Shown piece after piece: positions 53,801 through 63,751 of a stretch of 64,000 nucleotides of DNA. Source of the stretch: Erwinia sp. S63 (GTDB lineage Bacteria > Pseudomonadota > Gammaproteobacteria > Enterobacterales > Enterobacteriaceae); assembly GCF_016625195.1 (NCBI RefSeq), contig NZ_JACVUP010000002.1, forward strand, positions 448,534 through 512,533, in the 5' to 3' direction. Numbering within the stretch: position 1 is the stretch's first letter; every line of letters starts with the position of its first letter. A program made the translations under genes and the position numbers. The notes under the pieces were generated by a model that did no database searches, was not told where the DNA came from, and was given only the letters and a program-made list of their open reading frames with translations.

Positions 53801-53919
53801 TACAGAAACTGCCACGTCAGCGTTGTCTGGCAACCGGTTTCTCTTGTCGCAGCCAGGTTAAACGCGCCGAGGGCAATGGCATGCGCCATCCGCTGCAAGC
53901 ATTACTGGAAATGATGTAA
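50866..53919 (+). CDS. ydiJ: FAD/iron-sulfur D-2-hydroxyglutarate dehydrogenase YdiJ
   Basis: 1017 residues (E. coli 1018). N-terminal VAO-type FAD-binding domain (FTPRGGGTGTNGQSL near residue 82), FAD-oxidase C-terminal domain, a ferredoxin-like cluster site CLACKACSTQCP near 670 and a C-terminal CCG-domain (VGCCGMAGTYGHE). The YdiJ group oxidises D-2-hydroxyglutarate, a by-product of SerA, to 2-oxoglutarate and feeds electrons to the membrane chain. Single gene upstream of the Fur-box small gene and suf; its FeS clusters may depend on that system. Confidence 0.93.
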   Translation: MIPQISQAPGLVQLVLTFLQSLKEQGFTGDTATSYADRLSLSTDNSIYQLLPDAALFPRSTADVALIARLAGETRFNSLVFTPRGGGTGTNGQSLNQGIVVDMSRYMNRILEINPEQGWVRVEAGVVKDQLNAWLKPYGFFFSPELSTSNRATLGGMINTDASGQGSLVYGKTSDHVEGLRAVLLGGDILDTRAMPTELAEQLATTPTAEGRIYHQVLNRCRDQRDLILDKFPKLNRFLTGYDLRHVFSDDLQTFDLTRLLCGAEGTLAFITEARLDITPIPKVRRLVNIKYDSFDSALRNAPFMVEAKALSVETVDSKVLNLAREDIVWHSVKELITDVPDKEMLGLNIVEFAGDDGELIEQQVNSLCARLDELMAQQQGGVIGYQLCNDLGGIERIYNMRKKAVGLLGNAKGRAKPIPFVEDTAVPPEQLADYIVDFRALLDSHGLSYGMFGHVDAGVLHVRPALDMCDPQQEMLMKQISDEVVALTARYGGLLWGEHGKGFRAQYSPEFFGETLFNELRAIKAAFDPDNRLNPGKICTPLGSNEPMMQVDAVKRGTYDRQIPVTVRSEWRGAMECNGNGLCFNFDARSPMCPSMKITRNRIHSPKGRATLTREWLRLLSEQGVDPSQLEQALPKQGASLRTLIQRTRNSWHAKQGEYDFSHEVKEAMSGCLACKACSTQCPIKIDVPGFRSRFLQLYHTRYLRPMSDHLVATVESYAPLMAKAPKVFNFFLKQPWVRDLSKTHIGMVDLPLLSSPSLKQQLGGHPAMSLTLEQLEAMDIAQRENCVLVVQDPFTSYYEAQLVTDFVKLIEKLGYRPVLLPFSPNGKAQHVKGFLQRFARTAGKTAEFLNRVAKLGMPMVGVDPATVLCYRDEYQEVLGEQRGEFKVQLVHEWLQQALDARAVQTASGEAWYLFAHCTEVTALPSTPNQWQDIFARFGAKLENVNVGCCGMAGTYGHESKNLENSLGIYELSWHPQLQKLPRQRCLATGFSCRSQVKRAEGNGMRHPLQALLEMM

Positions 53920-53949
53920 ACAAATTGTAGGAGTCGTCACAAAGCTGGA

Positions 53950-54354
53950 TTAGAATATCCAGCCTGCGTGACGGACGAAATCACTCTGCAGGCTGGTGGC
54001 TTGATCCCACTCGCCGCTGAGCGCCAGTTGATGACACAAGCGAGTCAACGACAGGCGCGCCAGTTGATAGGCCTGAATACGGAATAAACGGTCGCGATCG
54101 GCATTGCCCATCTCCTGCACTAAGCGGTGATGGAGCTTGCCCATGGCATGCAGATAGCTTTGATCGTCGCCGTTGAGCTCGCAGATTTCTGCCATGTCGA
54201 GACAGGTATCGTTAAAGCGACGCAGTTGGTCGATAGTACAATCGGTGCGGTTGAGCTTAGCCTGAGCCATGTAGAAGTCGACGGTGATATCACGCACCGA
54301 AAACTTATATTCATCGATTTTGTGTTGTAACCAGGCTGAGACGGTAAGCGTCAT
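53950..54354 (-). CDS. Unknown helical protein behind a Fur box
   Basis: 134 residues, no signal peptide or membrane segment; predicted almost wholly helical (for example TVDFYMAQAKLNRTDCTIDQL, RLFRIQAYQLARLSLTRLCHQL), with four cysteines and slightly acidic. I do not recognise the family. A near-perfect Fur box at 54372-54390 lies 18 bp before the start, so the gene should be made when iron is short. It is convergent with ydiJ and divergent from sufABCDSE. A role in iron metabolism, for example as adaptor or regulator, is an inference from regulation and place only. Confidence 0.75.
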   Translation of the reverse strand: MTLTVSAWLQHKIDEYKFSVRDITVDFYMAQAKLNRTDCTIDQLRRFNDTCLDMAEICELNGDDQSYLHAMGKLHHRLVQEMGNADRDRLFRIQAYQLARLSLTRLCHQLALSGEWDQATSLQSDFVRHAGWIF

Positions 54355-54371
54355 GTCGCTACCTTAAATGG

Positions 54372-54390
54372 GTTAATGATAATCATTATC
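54372..54390. promoter_or_regulatory. Fur box
   Basis: GTTAATGATAATCATTATC differs from the 19-bp consensus GATAATGATAATCATTATC at one position. It lies just ahead of the minus-strand 134-residue gene and 355 bp ahead of sufA. Confidence 0.88.
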
Positions 54391-54678
54391 ATATTCAACC
54401 GCGTCAGGAATGCAATTCCCGCAATGAAATTTTATTGATTTCCTTTGCCTGTTACTAAAATCGGCAATAACAATCTCTTTGCATTGAAGAAAGGCGTAAC
54501 CTATCAATCATGACGATATCGTAAAGTTCGATTTCTAAATTTTACGTTATTTTAACGGGTTACGCGGGTGTGGCGCGCACGGGAATGCCGCTCACAAGCT
54601 TTATTGAAGCGACTATGCTTAATAAAGCAACAGTCAAAAACAGCACGAGATGATTATCCCTGCAAAACAAGAGGTTGA

Positions 54679-54697
54679 AGTGGTATCTGATATCACT
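54679..54697. promoter_or_regulatory. Near-perfect palindrome at the sufA promoter
   Basis: AGTGGTATCTGATATCACT is a 19-bp palindrome with one mismatched pair. It begins inside a possible -35 box (TTGAAG at 54675) and ends at a possible -10 (TACCAT), 48 bp before sufA. It is a candidate operator, possibly for IscR, which I cannot confirm. Confidence 0.4.
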
Positions 54698-54744
54698 ACC
54701 ATAGGGGGATAGCCTGAAAAGGCCCAGACATACGAGGTAGCACA

Positions 54745-55119
54745 ATGTCATCAGTAAATGCAGCTTCCTTTTCACCTGACGATTTCGTCTGGAAAGGGCT
54801 CACGCTGACCGAATCGGCAGCGAAACAGATTCTTAACCTGGTTGAAGCGGATCCTGAAGTTAAGGGACTTAGACTGGGTGTGAAGCAGTCCGGCTGTGCC
54901 GGTTTTGGGTACGTTATGGATCTGACAAAAGAGCCAGCCGATGACGACCTGACGTTTGAGCAATTCGGCGCAAAATTATTTGTGCCGCTTCAGGCTATGC
55001 CGTTTGTTGACGGCACCGAACTGGATTATGTCCGTGAAGGCCTGAACCAGATTTTTAAATTCAACAACCCTAAAGCTCAGCACGCCTGCGGGTGCGGTGA
55101 GAGCTTTGGCGTCGAGTAA
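54745..55119 (+). CDS. sufA: Fe-S cluster carrier SufA
   Basis: 124 residues, A-type carrier. The three cluster ligands Cys51, Cys115 and Cys117 are present (KQSGCAGF and HACGCGES). It accepts clusters from SufBCD and passes them to apo-proteins under iron or oxidative stress. GAGG upstream of ATG 54745. First gene of the six-gene suf operon. Confidence 0.97.
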   Translation: MSSVNAASFSPDDFVWKGLTLTESAAKQILNLVEADPEVKGLRLGVKQSGCAGFGYVMDLTKEPADDDLTFEQFGAKLFVPLQAMPFVDGTELDYVREGLNQIFKFNNPKAQHACGCGESFGVE

Positions 55120-55124
55120 GTAAA

Positions 55125-56618
55125 ATGTCACGACACAGCGAAGCATCTGACGATGTACAAACGTGGGAAGGTAGCCTGAATTACAAAGAAGGCTTCTTTA
55201 CCCAGTTGCAAACCGACGAATTGGCACATGGCATCAATGAAGATGTGGTGCGTGCCATTTCGGCCAAACGTAACGAACCTGAGTGGATGCTGGAATTCCG
55301 CCTCAAGGCCTTCCGTGCCTGGTTAGAGATGGAAGAACCACATTGGCTGAAAGCCAATTACGCCTCACTCGATTATCAGGATTACAGCTACTATTCAGCA
55401 CCGTCTTGCGGCAACTGTGATGATAGCTGCGCCTCTGAACCGGGTGCGAAGCAAACCTCTGGCAGCGTCGCGTCAAGCGATTACCTGACCAAAGAAGTTG
55501 AAGACGCTTTCAATCAGTTGGGTGTTCCGGTACGTGAAGGACGTGAAGTCGCGGTTGATGCGATTTTTGACTCCGTATCCGTTTCCACCACCTACCGTGA
55601 CAAACTGGCTGAGCAAGGCATTATCTTCTGCTCATTCGGCGAAGCGATTCACGATCATCCAGAGCTGGTGCAGAAGTATCTCGGTACTGTGGTTCCTCAC
55701 AACGATAACTTCTTCGCGGCATTGAACTCTGCTGTGGCTTCAGACGGTACTTTTGTTTACATCCCTAAAGGCGTGCGTTGCCCGATGGAGCTGTCGACTT
55801 ATTTCCGTATCAACGCGGCGAAAACCGGTCAGTTCGAACGTACTATTCTGATCGCCGATGAAGACAGCTACGTCAGCTACATTGAAGGTTGCTCAGCACC
55901 GGTGCGTGACACCTACCAGCTGCACGCTGCAGTGGTTGAAGTCATCATCCACAAGAATGCGGAAGTGAAATACTCCACCGTACAGAACTGGTTCCCGGGC
56001 GGTGAAGGCGAGGGCGGTATCCTCAACTTCGTGACCAAGCGTGCGCTTTGTGAAGGTGACCACAGCAAGATGTCCTGGACGCAGTCTGAGACCGGTTCAG
56101 CCATCACCTGGAAATACCCAAGCTGCATTTTGCGCGGTGACTATTCCGTGGGTGAGTTCTACTCCGTGGCGCTGACCAGCGGCCGTCAGCAGGCGGATAC
56201 CGGCACCAAGATGATCCACATTGGTAAGAACACCAAGTCGACCATCATCTCGAAAGGGATCTCCGCCGGTAAGAGTGAGAACACCTATCGTGGTCTGGTG
56301 AAAATCATGCCAACCGCGACCAACGCGCGTAACTTCACCCAGTGTGACTCGATGCTGATTGGTGCCGAGTGCGGTGCGCACACCTTCCCGTATGTGGAAA
56401 CGCGCAACAACACGGCACAGCTGGAACATGAGGCCACGACCTCGCGTATTGGTGAAGACCAGATGTTCTACTGCCTGCAGCGCGGCATTAGCGAAGAAGA
56501 TGCGATCTCAATGATCGTCAACGGCTTCTGCAAAGACGTTTTCTCCGAGCTGCCACTGGAATTCGCCGTGGAAGCGCAAAAACTGTTGGCTATCAGCCTT
56601 GAGCACAGTGTGGGCTGA
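55125..56618 (+). CDS. sufB: Fe-S scaffold subunit SufB
   Basis: 497 residues. Core of the SufBC2D scaffold, with the right-handed beta-helix and cysteines including the one accepting sulfur and the late [10 protein letters not shown] and [20 protein letters not shown] segments. The N-terminal CGNCDDSC region is present. Starts six bases after sufA. Confidence 0.97.
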   Translation: MSRHSEASDDVQTWEGSLNYKEGFFTQLQTDELAHGINEDVVRAISAKRNEPEWMLEFRLKAFRAWLEMEEPHWLKANYASLDYQDYSYYSAPSCGNCDDSCASEPGAKQTSGSVASSDYLTKEVEDAFNQLGVPVREGREVAVDAIFDSVSVSTTYRDKLAEQGIIFCSFGEAIHDHPELVQKYLGTVVPHNDNFFAALNSAVASDGTFVYIPKGVRCPMELSTYFRINAAKTGQFERTILIADEDSYVSYIEGCSAPVRDTYQLHAAVVEVIIHKNAEVKYSTVQNWFPGGEGEGGILNFVTKRALCEGDHSKMSWTQSETGSAITWKYPSCILRGDYSVGEFYSVALTSGRQQADTGTKMIHIGKNTKSTIISKGISAGKSENTYRGLVKIMPTATNARNFTQCDSMLIGAECGAHTFPYVETRNNTAQLEHEATTSRIGEDQMFYCLQRGISEEDAISMIVNGFCKDVFSELPLEFAVEAQKLLAISLEHSVG

Positions 56619-56657
56619 TGCCACACGCGTTGCCGGAAGCAATGTGAAGGAAAGAGT

Positions 56658-57404
56658 ATGTTAAGCATTAAAGATTTACAGGTTAGCGTTGAAGACAAAG
56701 AGATTTTGCGCGGTCTGAACCTTGAAGTGAAACCAGGCGAAGTACACGCCATCATGGGCCCTAACGGTTCAGGTAAAAGTACCCTGTCTGCAACGCTGGC
56801 AGGTCGTGAAGATTACGAAGTGACCGGTGGTTCTGTCAGCTTCCATGGCAAAGACCTGCTCGAGCTGGAGCCAGAAGAGCGCGCGGGCGAAGGCATCTTC
56901 ATGGCGTTCCAGTATCCGGTTGAAATCCCGGGCGTCAGCAACCAATTCTTCCTGCAGACTTCTGTGAATGCGGTGCGCAAATACCGTGAGCAGGAAGAGC
57001 TGGATCGTTTTGATTTCCAGGACTTCATCGAAGACAAAATTAAACTGCTGAAGATGCCTGAAGATCTGCTGACCCGTTCAGTGAACGTCGGCTTCTCCGG
57101 TGGTGAGAAGAAGCGTAACGACATCCTGCAGATGGCTGCTCTTGAGCCAGAACTGTGCATCCTGGATGAGACCGACTCTGGTCTGGATATCGATGCGCTG
57201 AAAATCGTAGCTGAGGGCGTAAACAGCCTGCGTGACGGTAAGCGTTCATTCATTATCGTGACTCACTACCAGCGCATCCTGGATTACATCAAGCCAGATC
57301 ACGTGCACGTGCTGTATCAGGGCAAAATCGTTAAGTCTGGCGATTTCTCGCTGGTTAAACAGCTGGAGGAGCAAGGCTATGGCTGGCTTACCGACGAAGA
57401 GTGA
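56658..57404 (+). CDS. sufC: Fe-S assembly ATPase SufC
   Basis: 248 residues. Walker A GPNGSGKST near 33-41, signature FSGGEKKRNDILQ and Walker B LCILDETDSGLD. ATP hydrolysis remodels the SufBC2D complex during cluster assembly. The 3' end overlaps sufD by 26 bp, in another frame. Confidence 0.97.
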   Translation: MLSIKDLQVSVEDKEILRGLNLEVKPGEVHAIMGPNGSGKSTLSATLAGREDYEVTGGSVSFHGKDLLELEPEERAGEGIFMAFQYPVEIPGVSNQFFLQTSVNAVRKYREQEELDRFDFQDFIEDKIKLLKMPEDLLTRSVNVGFSGGEKKRNDILQMAALEPELCILDETDSGLDIDALKIVAEGVNSLRDGKRSFIIVTHYQRILDYIKPDHVHVLYQGKIVKSGDFSLVKQLEEQGYGWLTDEE

Positions 57405-58656
57405 TAACGCCCTGCAACAGTGGCATCACCTGTTTGAATCGCGCGGTGAGGTGCGTTCTCTGCAGGCACAGCAGCACTGGCAGCAATTAATGCGTGTCGG
57501 CTTGCCGACCCGTAAGCATGAAAACTGGAAATACACCGCGCTGGATGGCTTGTTCGCCAACCAGTTCGTGTTGCCAGAAGCACAGACCGTTACAGCGGAG
57601 CAGGTTGCTGAACTGGCGCTGCCGGTGGATGCGGTGCGTCTGGTGTTTGTTGATGGATGTTTCCAGCCTGAACTCAGCGCGCGTGACACCGACCTGTTTG
57701 ACGTGCAGCACAGCCGTGCAGCTGAACGCCGCCCGTTGCCGGCTGCGGTGCAGCCAGAAGTGTTCCTGCATCTGACCGAAAGCCTGGCAGAAGAGGTGAC
57801 CTCAATTCGCCTGGCGCGCGGCAAATCGGCGGCACGTCCGCTGTATTTACTGCATATCACCAGCGGCAAAGCCGATGCGCTGAACACCGTTCATCACCGC
57901 CATCACCTTGAGCTGGAGCAGAGCGCTGAAGCTGAAGTGATCGAGCATTACGTGACGCTGAACGGTGCAGCCCACTTTACCGGTGCGCGCTTTACTTTTG
58001 CCGTTGCCGACAATGCTCAGCTGAAACACATCAAGCTGGCGTTTGAAGAGAGCAGCAGCTATCACTTTGCGCACAATGACATCGTCATTGGTCGTGATGC
58101 GCAGGTCAGCAGCACCAGCTTCCTGTTGGGTGCGGGTTTGTCTCGCCACAACACCAGCGTGCAGCTCAACGGTGAAAACACCCAGCTGTCACTGAACAGC
58201 CTGGTGCTGCCAATCAATGCAGAAGTGGCAGATACCCGCAGCTATCTGGAACACAACAAAGGCTACTGCCTGAGTCGTCAGCTGCACAAAACCATCTCGC
58301 GCGATAAAGGCCGTTCTATTTTCAACGGTCACATTAAAGTGGCGAAGCATGCACTGAAAACCGACGGACAGATGACCAACAATAACCTGTTGCTCGGTCG
58401 ACTGGCAGAAGTGGACACCAAGCCACAGCTGGAAATCTACGCAGATGACGTGAAGTGCAGCCATGGTGCGACCATCGGCCGTATCGACGATGAGCAGATG
58501 TTCTATCTGCGCTCGCGTGGTATCCCGGAAGATGCCGCACAGCAGATGATTATCCATGCGTTCGCGGCTGAATTGACCGAGATGCTGGAAGAAGAACCGC
58601 TGCGCCAACTGGTGCTGGAACGCATCAGTGCGCGTTTCCCTGGAGTTGAGTTATGA
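57379..58656 (+). CDS. sufD: Fe-S assembly protein SufD
   Basis: 425 residues. Structural partner of SufB, related in sequence to it; supports iron entry. The start [20 protein letters not shown] matches E. coli SufD and lies inside the sufC end, so the two genes overlap. The C-terminal segment [22 protein letters not shown] contains the conserved Cys and His. The stop overlaps the sufS start. Confidence 0.97.
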   Translation: MAGLPTKSDNALQQWHHLFESRGEVRSLQAQQHWQQLMRVGLPTRKHENWKYTALDGLFANQFVLPEAQTVTAEQVAELALPVDAVRLVFVDGCFQPELSARDTDLFDVQHSRAAERRPLPAAVQPEVFLHLTESLAEEVTSIRLARGKSAARPLYLLHITSGKADALNTVHHRHHLELEQSAEAEVIEHYVTLNGAAHFTGARFTFAVADNAQLKHIKLAFEESSSYHFAHNDIVIGRDAQVSSTSFLLGAGLSRHNTSVQLNGENTQLSLNSLVLPINAEVADTRSYLEHNKGYCLSRQLHKTISRDKGRSIFNGHIKVAKHALKTDGQMTNNNLLLGRLAEVDTKPQLEIYADDVKCSHGATIGRIDDEQMFYLRSRGIPEDAAQQMIIHAFAAELTEMLEEEPLRQLVLERISARFPGVEL

Positions 58657-59876
58657 CTTTCGATCTCGAACGAATCAGAGCGGAATTTCCGATTCTGAAA
58701 CGTGAGGTCAACGGACATCCGCTGGCCTACCTTGATAGCGCGGCCAGCGCTCAGCGCCCGCTCGCGGTCATCAATGCGGAAAGCTATTTCTACCAGCACG
58801 GCTATGCAGCCGTGCACCGTGGCATTCACTCGCTGAGTGCCCAGGCCACCACCGATATGGAAAACGTGCGTACACAAGCATCGCGTTTTCTCAATGCGGC
58901 ATCGCCCGAAGAGATCATCTTCGTCAAGGGCACCACTGAAGGCATCAATCTGGTGGCCAACAGCTGGGGCGGCAGTCAGCTGCAATCGGGCGATAACATC
59001 ATCATCACGGAGATGGAGCACCATGCGAACATCGTGCCGTGGCAGATGGTGGCGCAGCGCACCGGGGCTGAAATTCGTGTTCTGCCGCTTAACGAGCAGG
59101 GCGAATTAGCTCTTGAGCAGCTGAGTGGACTGATTGATAGCCGCACGCGCCTGCTGGCAGTGACGCACGTTTCTAACGTGCTCGGTACAGTCAATCCGGT
59201 GAAAGCCATCGTGGCGCAGGCGAAAGCCGCGGGTGTGGTCACGCTGGTGGATGGTGCGCAGGCGGTGATGCATCACAAAGTGGATGTGCAGGATATCGAT
59301 TGCGATTTCTACGTCTTCTCTGGCCATAAAATCTATGGCCCGACCGGCATTGGCGTGTTGTATGCGCGTAAAGCATTACAGGACATCATGCCTCCATGGG
59401 AAGGCGGCGGTTCAATGATCGATCAGGTGATGCTGCCAACCGGCACCACCTGGAACACTGCCCCGTGGCGTTTTGAAGCCGGCACACCGAATACCGGTGG
59501 CATTATCGGCTTAGGCGCAGCGCTGAGCTGGATCAGTGAGCTGGGATTGGATGTCATCAACGAACGTGAGACCTCTCTGATGCGTTACGCATTAGATAAG
59601 CTCGCGTCGGTACCCGACCTGATTATTTACGGGCCGGCACAACGCAGTGGCGTGGTGGCATTCAACCTTGGTAAGCATCATGCCTTTGACGTCGGGAGTT
59701 TCCTCGATCAATACGGCATTGCCATCCGCACCGGACATCATTGCGCTATGCCTCTGATGCGCCACTATGCGGTGCCCGCAATGTGTCGTGCCTCATTTGC
59801 GCTGTATAACAGTGAAGAAGAAGCCGATCGCCTGGCAGCAGGTTTGACGCGTATTCATCGTCTGCTGGGCGGTTGA
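58653..59876 (+). CDS. sufS: Cysteine desulfurase SufS
   Basis: 407 residues, class V aminotransferase fold, PLP enzyme. PLP lysine in [11 protein letters not shown], persulfide-forming Cys in [11 protein letters not shown]. It removes sulfur from cysteine and gives it to SufE. Start overlaps sufD as ATGA. Confidence 0.97.
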   Translation: MTFDLERIRAEFPILKREVNGHPLAYLDSAASAQRPLAVINAESYFYQHGYAAVHRGIHSLSAQATTDMENVRTQASRFLNAASPEEIIFVKGTTEGINLVANSWGGSQLQSGDNIIITEMEHHANIVPWQMVAQRTGAEIRVLPLNEQGELALEQLSGLIDSRTRLLAVTHVSNVLGTVNPVKAIVAQAKAAGVVTLVDGAQAVMHHKVDVQDIDCDFYVFSGHKIYGPTGIGVLYARKALQDIMPPWEGGGSMIDQVMLPTGTTWNTAPWRFEAGTPNTGGIIGLGAALSWISELGLDVINERETSLMRYALDKLASVPDLIIYGPAQRSGVVAFNLGKHHAFDVGSFLDQYGIAIRTGHHCAMPLMRHYAVPAMCRASFALYNSEEEADRLAAGLTRIHRLLGG

Positions 59877-59896
59877 GCAGATTTCAGGAGTTATCC

Positions 59897-60313
59897 ATGG
59901 CGAATTTGCCAGAAAAAGAGAAGCTGGTGCGCAACTTTAACCGTTGCGCAAACTGGGAAGAGAAGTATCTCTACATCATTGAACTCGGTGCGAAATTACC
60001 AGAATCCTCTGAAAGCTTACAGCAGCCAGAGCATGTGATTTCCGGTTGCCAGAGCCAGGTGTGGATCCGCATGACCCCACAAGCTGATGGCACCATCGCC
60101 TTTGAAGGCGACAGTGATGCCGCCATTGTTAAAGGTTTGATTGCGGTAGTATTTAGCCTCTATCAGGGCTTGCAAGCGCAGGAGATTCTCGCGCTGGATG
60201 TCGGTCATTGGTTCGCAGAATTAGAGTTGACTCAACACCTCACTCCTACACGTTCTCAAGGATTGGAAGCGATGATTCGCGCGATCCGTCATAACGCTCA
60301 AAGCCTCAGCTAA
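59897..60313 (+). CDS. sufE: Sulfur acceptor SufE
   Basis: 138 residues. Accepts the sulfane from SufS on the Cys in SGCQSQVW and hands it to SufB. ATG 59897 ([14 protein letters not shown]) follows CAGGAG; the frame opens at 59873, which adds eight residues that are absent in homologues. Last gene of the operon, closed by the hairpin at 60325-60349. Confidence 0.96.
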   Translation: MANLPEKEKLVRNFNRCANWEEKYLYIIELGAKLPESSESLQQPEHVISGCQSQVWIRMTPQADGTIAFEGDSDAAIVKGLIAVVFSLYQGLQAQEILALDVGHWFAELELTQHLTPTRSQGLEAMIRAIRHNAQSLS

Positions 60314-60324
60314 GTTACACTCTC

Positions 60325-60349
60325 CAGACCCCGGCAAGACCGGGGTCTG
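60325..60349 (+). terminator. Hairpin after sufE
   Basis: AGACCCCGG-CAAGA-CCGGGGTCT, nine-bp GC-rich stem; only a short T-containing run follows. Confidence 0.6.
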
Positions 60350-60373
60350 TTCAATCCGACAAAGAGAAATTGC

Positions 60374-61411
60374 ATGAAACCAGCGTTACGTTTAGCCGGT
60401 GCATTGCTGTTGTCCTGCTTCGGGCTTTCTGCACCTGCATTTGCAACGGAATATCCCCTGCCAGCCGATAACAGCCGTTTAATTGGCGAGAATACCCTGA
60501 CCACTGTCCCTGACGACAAACGGCCCTTAGAGAGCATCGCATCGCATTATAAGATTGGTATGCTCGGCATGCTGGAGGCTAACCCAGGCGTCGATCCCTG
60601 GTTGCCCAAGGCGGGGACGCAGCTGACCGTGCCATTGCAGATGCTGCTGCCTGACGCGCCACGTGAAGGTATCGTCATCAACCTTGCTGAACTGCGTCTG
60701 TATTACTATCCGAAAGGGGAGAATCGCGTGGTGGTGTATCCGATCGGTATTGGCCAGTTGGGTGCGGCGACACCGAGCATGGTCACCAGCATCAGCCAGA
60801 AAATCCCCAATCCCACCTGGACGCCTACCGTCAACATCCGCAAACGCTATGCCAAAGAAGGCATCACCTTACCGGGAGTCGTCCCGGCAGGGCCAGATAA
60901 CCCGATGGGCTTGTTTGCGATGCGTCTGGCGCGCGGTACCGGCCAGTATCTGATCCATGGCACCAACGCCGATTTCGGTATTGGGATGCGCGTGAGCTCG
61001 GGTTGTATTCGTTTGCGTCCGGATGATATCGAAGCACTGTTCAACAGCGTGCCGAAAGGGACGCGAGTGCAGATTATCAACGAGCCAATCAAGTATGCGG
61101 TAGAACCGGATGGCAAGCGTTACGTTGAGGTGCATCAGCCGTTGTCGCGCAATGATAAGGACGATCCGCAAACCATGCCGATTGCGTTGACCGCGAAGTC
61201 AAAGGCGTTCATCAATAGCCAGAAGAGTGATACCGCACTGATCAAAGAGGCGATGACGCGTCGTTCAGGAATGCCAGTGCTGGTGAGCAGCGGTGAGCCC
61301 ATCACGCAGGACACAGCATTATCCGCGGTGCTGCAAACGCAGCAGGATGGCGCAGGAGCAGGACAAGCGACCATCAGCCAGGCGATGGGTGAGAGTGGCG
61401 TAAAACCCTGA
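60374..61411 (+). CDS. ldtE: L,D-transpeptidase LdtE
   Basis: 345 residues. Signal peptide ends PAFA. LysM-like domain at about 48-90 (ESIASHYKIGMLGMLEANPGVDPWLPKAG), then the YkuD catalytic domain with His195 in IHGTNADFG and Cys211 in SSGCIRL. E. coli LdtE (YnhG), in the same place next to sufE, makes meso-DAP to meso-DAP cross-links in peptidoglycan. The C-terminal 60 residues are a Gln/Ala/Thr-rich extension. Confidence 0.93.
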   Translation: MKPALRLAGALLLSCFGLSAPAFATEYPLPADNSRLIGENTLTTVPDDKRPLESIASHYKIGMLGMLEANPGVDPWLPKAGTQLTVPLQMLLPDAPREGIVINLAELRLYYYPKGENRVVVYPIGIGQLGAATPSMVTSISQKIPNPTWTPTVNIRKRYAKEGITLPGVVPAGPDNPMGLFAMRLARGTGQYLIHGTNADFGIGMRVSSGCIRLRPDDIEALFNSVPKGTRVQIINEPIKYAVEPDGKRYVEVHQPLSRNDKDDPQTMPIALTAKSKAFINSQKSDTALIKEAMTRRSGMPVLVSSGEPITQDTALSAVLQTQQDGAGAGQATISQAMGESGVKP

Positions 61412-61433
61412 TTCAGGAAGAACCAAAATCAGG

Positions 61434-61468
61434 ACAAAAAAAATGGTGCCACATGGGCACCATTTTTC
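61434..61468. terminator. Shared terminator between ldtE and lpp
   Basis: AAAATGGTGCC-ACAT-GGGCACCATTTTT. Poly-A on one side and poly-T on the other, so it serves both convergent genes. Confidence 0.9.
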
Positions 61469-61480
61469 AAACCAGAACTC

Positions 61481-61729
<249 letters not shown>

Positions 61730-61755
61730 CTAGAATTGAGTTAATCTCCATGTAG

Positions 61756-61792
61756 CGTTACAAGTATTACACAAAGCTTTTTGAGTTGAGAA
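61756..61792 (-). promoter_or_regulatory. lpp promoter
   Basis: On the minus strand TAATACT (61769-61763) is the -10, with TTCTCAACT near the -35 position, and GCTACATGGAGATTAACTC is the start of the transcript, all closely as in E. coli lpp. The start site is near 61756. Confidence 0.85.
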
Positions 61793-61973
61793 TAAATTTT
61801 TGATGAGAACATGCTTAAATTTGATCGTTCGCTCAAAGAAACAGCGTTTCGCAGAAGATGATGAAAATATTTAGCTAAAACAGAGAGATTTAATCGGACT
61901 AACCTTAATTGTGCGGGATATTGAATAGTTATTATCGATTGGAAAATTCTGGTTTTTGTATTAGCGCATGAAT

Positions 61974-62006
61974 AAAAAAAGCGCCTGAAAAAGGCGCTTT
62001 TAAATA
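61974..62006 (-). terminator. Terminator of pykF
   Basis: On the minus strand AAAAGCGCC-TTTTTCA-GGCGCTTTTTTT directly after the stop codon. Confidence 0.9.
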
Positions 62007-62022
62007 AAACTTCAACCAAAAA

Positions 62023-63435
62023 TCAGAGTACGTGGACTGAAGCGGTGTTGGTCGTGCCACTTGGAACCAATGCACCCGACACCATCACCACGACGTCGCC
62101 TTTCTGTGCGTAGCCACTTTCCAGCGCCATTTCTTTACCAATACGGTAGAAATCATCCGTAGAGGCAATTTCAGTCACCAGACGCGTCTCAACGCCTTTG
62201 CTCAGAATCAGCTGGCGTGCGGTGGTCGCATTGGTGGTCAGCGCCAGAATGGTGGCATCCGGGAAGTACTTACGAATCGCTTTAGCTGACTTACCGCCTT
62301 CGGTCGCCACCACAATGACTGGGGCTTCCAGCTTTTCTGCTGTTTCCACTGCGCCACGGCAAACTGCTTCGGTGATGCGCATCTTGCGTGAATCCTGCAG
62401 CTCACCGATGCGTGATTTCATTACGCGGTCGGTACGCTCACAGATAGTGGCCATGATGGTCACAGATTCCAGCGGGTAACGGCCCTTAGCACTTTCACCA
62501 GACAGCATTACTGCATCAGTACCATCGAGGATGGCGTTCGCCACGTCGCCTGCTTCCGCGCGGGTAGGGCGCGGGTTCTTGATCATAGAATCCAGCATCT
62601 GCGTCGCGGTAATGACCACTTTGCGTGCTTTATTACATTTCTTGATCATCATCTTCTGCGCGAAGATCACTTCTTCAACCGGGATCTCAACGCCCAGGTC
62701 ACCACGTGCAACCATGATGCCGTCAGACGCTTCCAGAATCTCGTCGAAGTTGTTCAGGCCTTCCTGGTTTTCGATTTTAGAGATGATCTGGATATGCTCG
62801 CCACCGTGGGCTTTCAGATGCTCACGGATTTCCAGCACATCTGAACGTTTACGAATAAAGGAAGCCGCGACGAAATCAACGCCTTGCTCGCAACCGAAGA
62901 TCAGGTCACGTTTGTCTTTTTCAGCCAGTGCTGGCAGCTGGATGGAAACGCCAGGCAGGTTAACGCCTTTGTTTTCGCCCAGGTCGCCGTTGTTCAGCAC
63001 GTTACACACGACAGTGTTTTCTGTCACTTCAGTAACCTGCATGCCAATCAGGCCATCATCGACCAGCACGGTGTTGCCGATTTTCAGGTCTTCGGTGAAA
63101 CCTGCATAGGTCACAGCAACACGATCGCTGTTACCAATCACGGATTGGTCGGTAGTGAAAGTGAAGGTTTGGCCCGCTTTCAGCGAAACATCGTTACCGC
63201 CTTCCAGCTTCATGGTACGAATTTCAGGACCTTTAGTGTCCAGCAGAATCGCGGCCTGACGACCGGTTTTTTCCATGACGGCGCGCATGTTAGTGATGCG
63301 CTGACCATGTTCGGCATAATCCCCGTGAGAGAAGTTCAGGCGCATCACGTTCATGCCTGCTTCCAGCAGTTGAGTCAGCATCTCTTCAGATTCGGTTTTC
63401 GGACCGATAGTACAAACAATCTTGGTCTTTTTCAT
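62023..63435 (-). CDS. pykF: Pyruvate kinase I
   Basis: PEP plus ADP to pyruvate and ATP; last glycolytic step, activated by fructose-1,6-bisphosphate. 470 residues, equal to E. coli PykF. N-terminal [16 protein letters not shown], substrate site [22 protein letters not shown] and the C-terminal allosteric domain. Neighbour of lpp as in E. coli. Upstream lies a Cra-like site and two copies of the TGTTGCGCAA motif. Confidence 0.98.
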   Translation of the reverse strand: MKKTKIVCTIGPKTESEEMLTQLLEAGMNVMRLNFSHGDYAEHGQRITNMRAVMEKTGRQAAILLDTKGPEIRTMKLEGGNDVSLKAGQTFTFTTDQSVIGNSDRVAVTYAGFTEDLKIGNTVLVDDGLIGMQVTEVTENTVVCNVLNNGDLGENKGVNLPGVSIQLPALAEKDKRDLIFGCEQGVDFVAASFIRKRSDVLEIREHLKAHGGEHIQIISKIENQEGLNNFDEILEASDGIMVARGDLGVEIPVEEVIFAQKMMIKKCNKARKVVITATQMLDSMIKNPRPTRAEAGDVANAILDGTDAVMLSGESAKGRYPLESVTIMATICERTDRVMKSRIGELQDSRKMRITEAVCRGAVETAEKLEAPVIVVATEGGKSAKAIRKYFPDATILALTTNATTARQLILSKGVETRLVTEIASTDDFYRIGKEMALESGYAQKGDVVVMVSGALVPSGTTNTASVHVL

Positions 63436-63605
63436 GTCAGGTTTTCTGTAAGTTGTGATGGATGATAGAGGTCGGGATTCGCGGCGCTTGGCAGCGAAGT
63501 GAAAATGTGTGTGGTGTTGGTTTGGATCGTACAGGAGTAAGAATAGGTGACAGAGGCTAAGCGTGCAGAGAAGTTATGCAGTACGCGAGGGAACTGGCAG
63601 AGCAG

Positions 63606-63616
63606 TGTTGCGCAAA
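63606..63616. promoter_or_regulatory. TGTTGCGCAAA motif upstream of pykF, copy 1
   Basis: Same core as the palindromes before ppsA (46391 and 46473). About 170 bp upstream of the pykF start. Confidence 0.4.
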
Positions 63617-63649
63617 TCATTTGAGTTGTTTGCATAGGCACGTTAGCGC

Positions 63650-63661
63650 TGAAACCTTTCA
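63650..63661. promoter_or_regulatory. Candidate Cra (FruR) site upstream of pykF
   Basis: TGAAACCTTTCA, a perfect TGAAA/TTTCA palindrome, matches the Cra consensus TGAAACGTTTCA at eleven of twelve bases. Cra represses pykF in E. coli. Confidence 0.65.
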
Positions 63662-63751
63662 GGTGGACAACGCGGCATAGTATAGACGCTAAGTATGCGA
63701 AAACCAATATAAAAGCTGAGGGAGAAAACGATACAGATCAAGGAAAGGGGG

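Larger units (their letters stand above)
54355..54744. other. Divergent promoter region between the Fur-box gene and sufA
   Basis: Holds the Fur box at 54372-54390 and the sufA promoter region. A weak frame for a hydrophobic 71-residue product (54560-54775, minus) overlaps sufA and is not called. In E. coli the suf promoter is driven by OxyR, IHF, IscR and Fur; I can place only Fur with confidence. Confidence 0.5.

Noticed and set aside
54560..54775. 71-codon hydrophobic minus-strand frame before sufA
   Set aside because: Starts within sufA and crosses its promoter; no ribosome site; hydrophobicity comes from AT richness.
61741..62019. 92-codon minus-strand frame between pykF and lpp
   Set aside because: Spans the lpp promoter and pykF terminator, both well supported.
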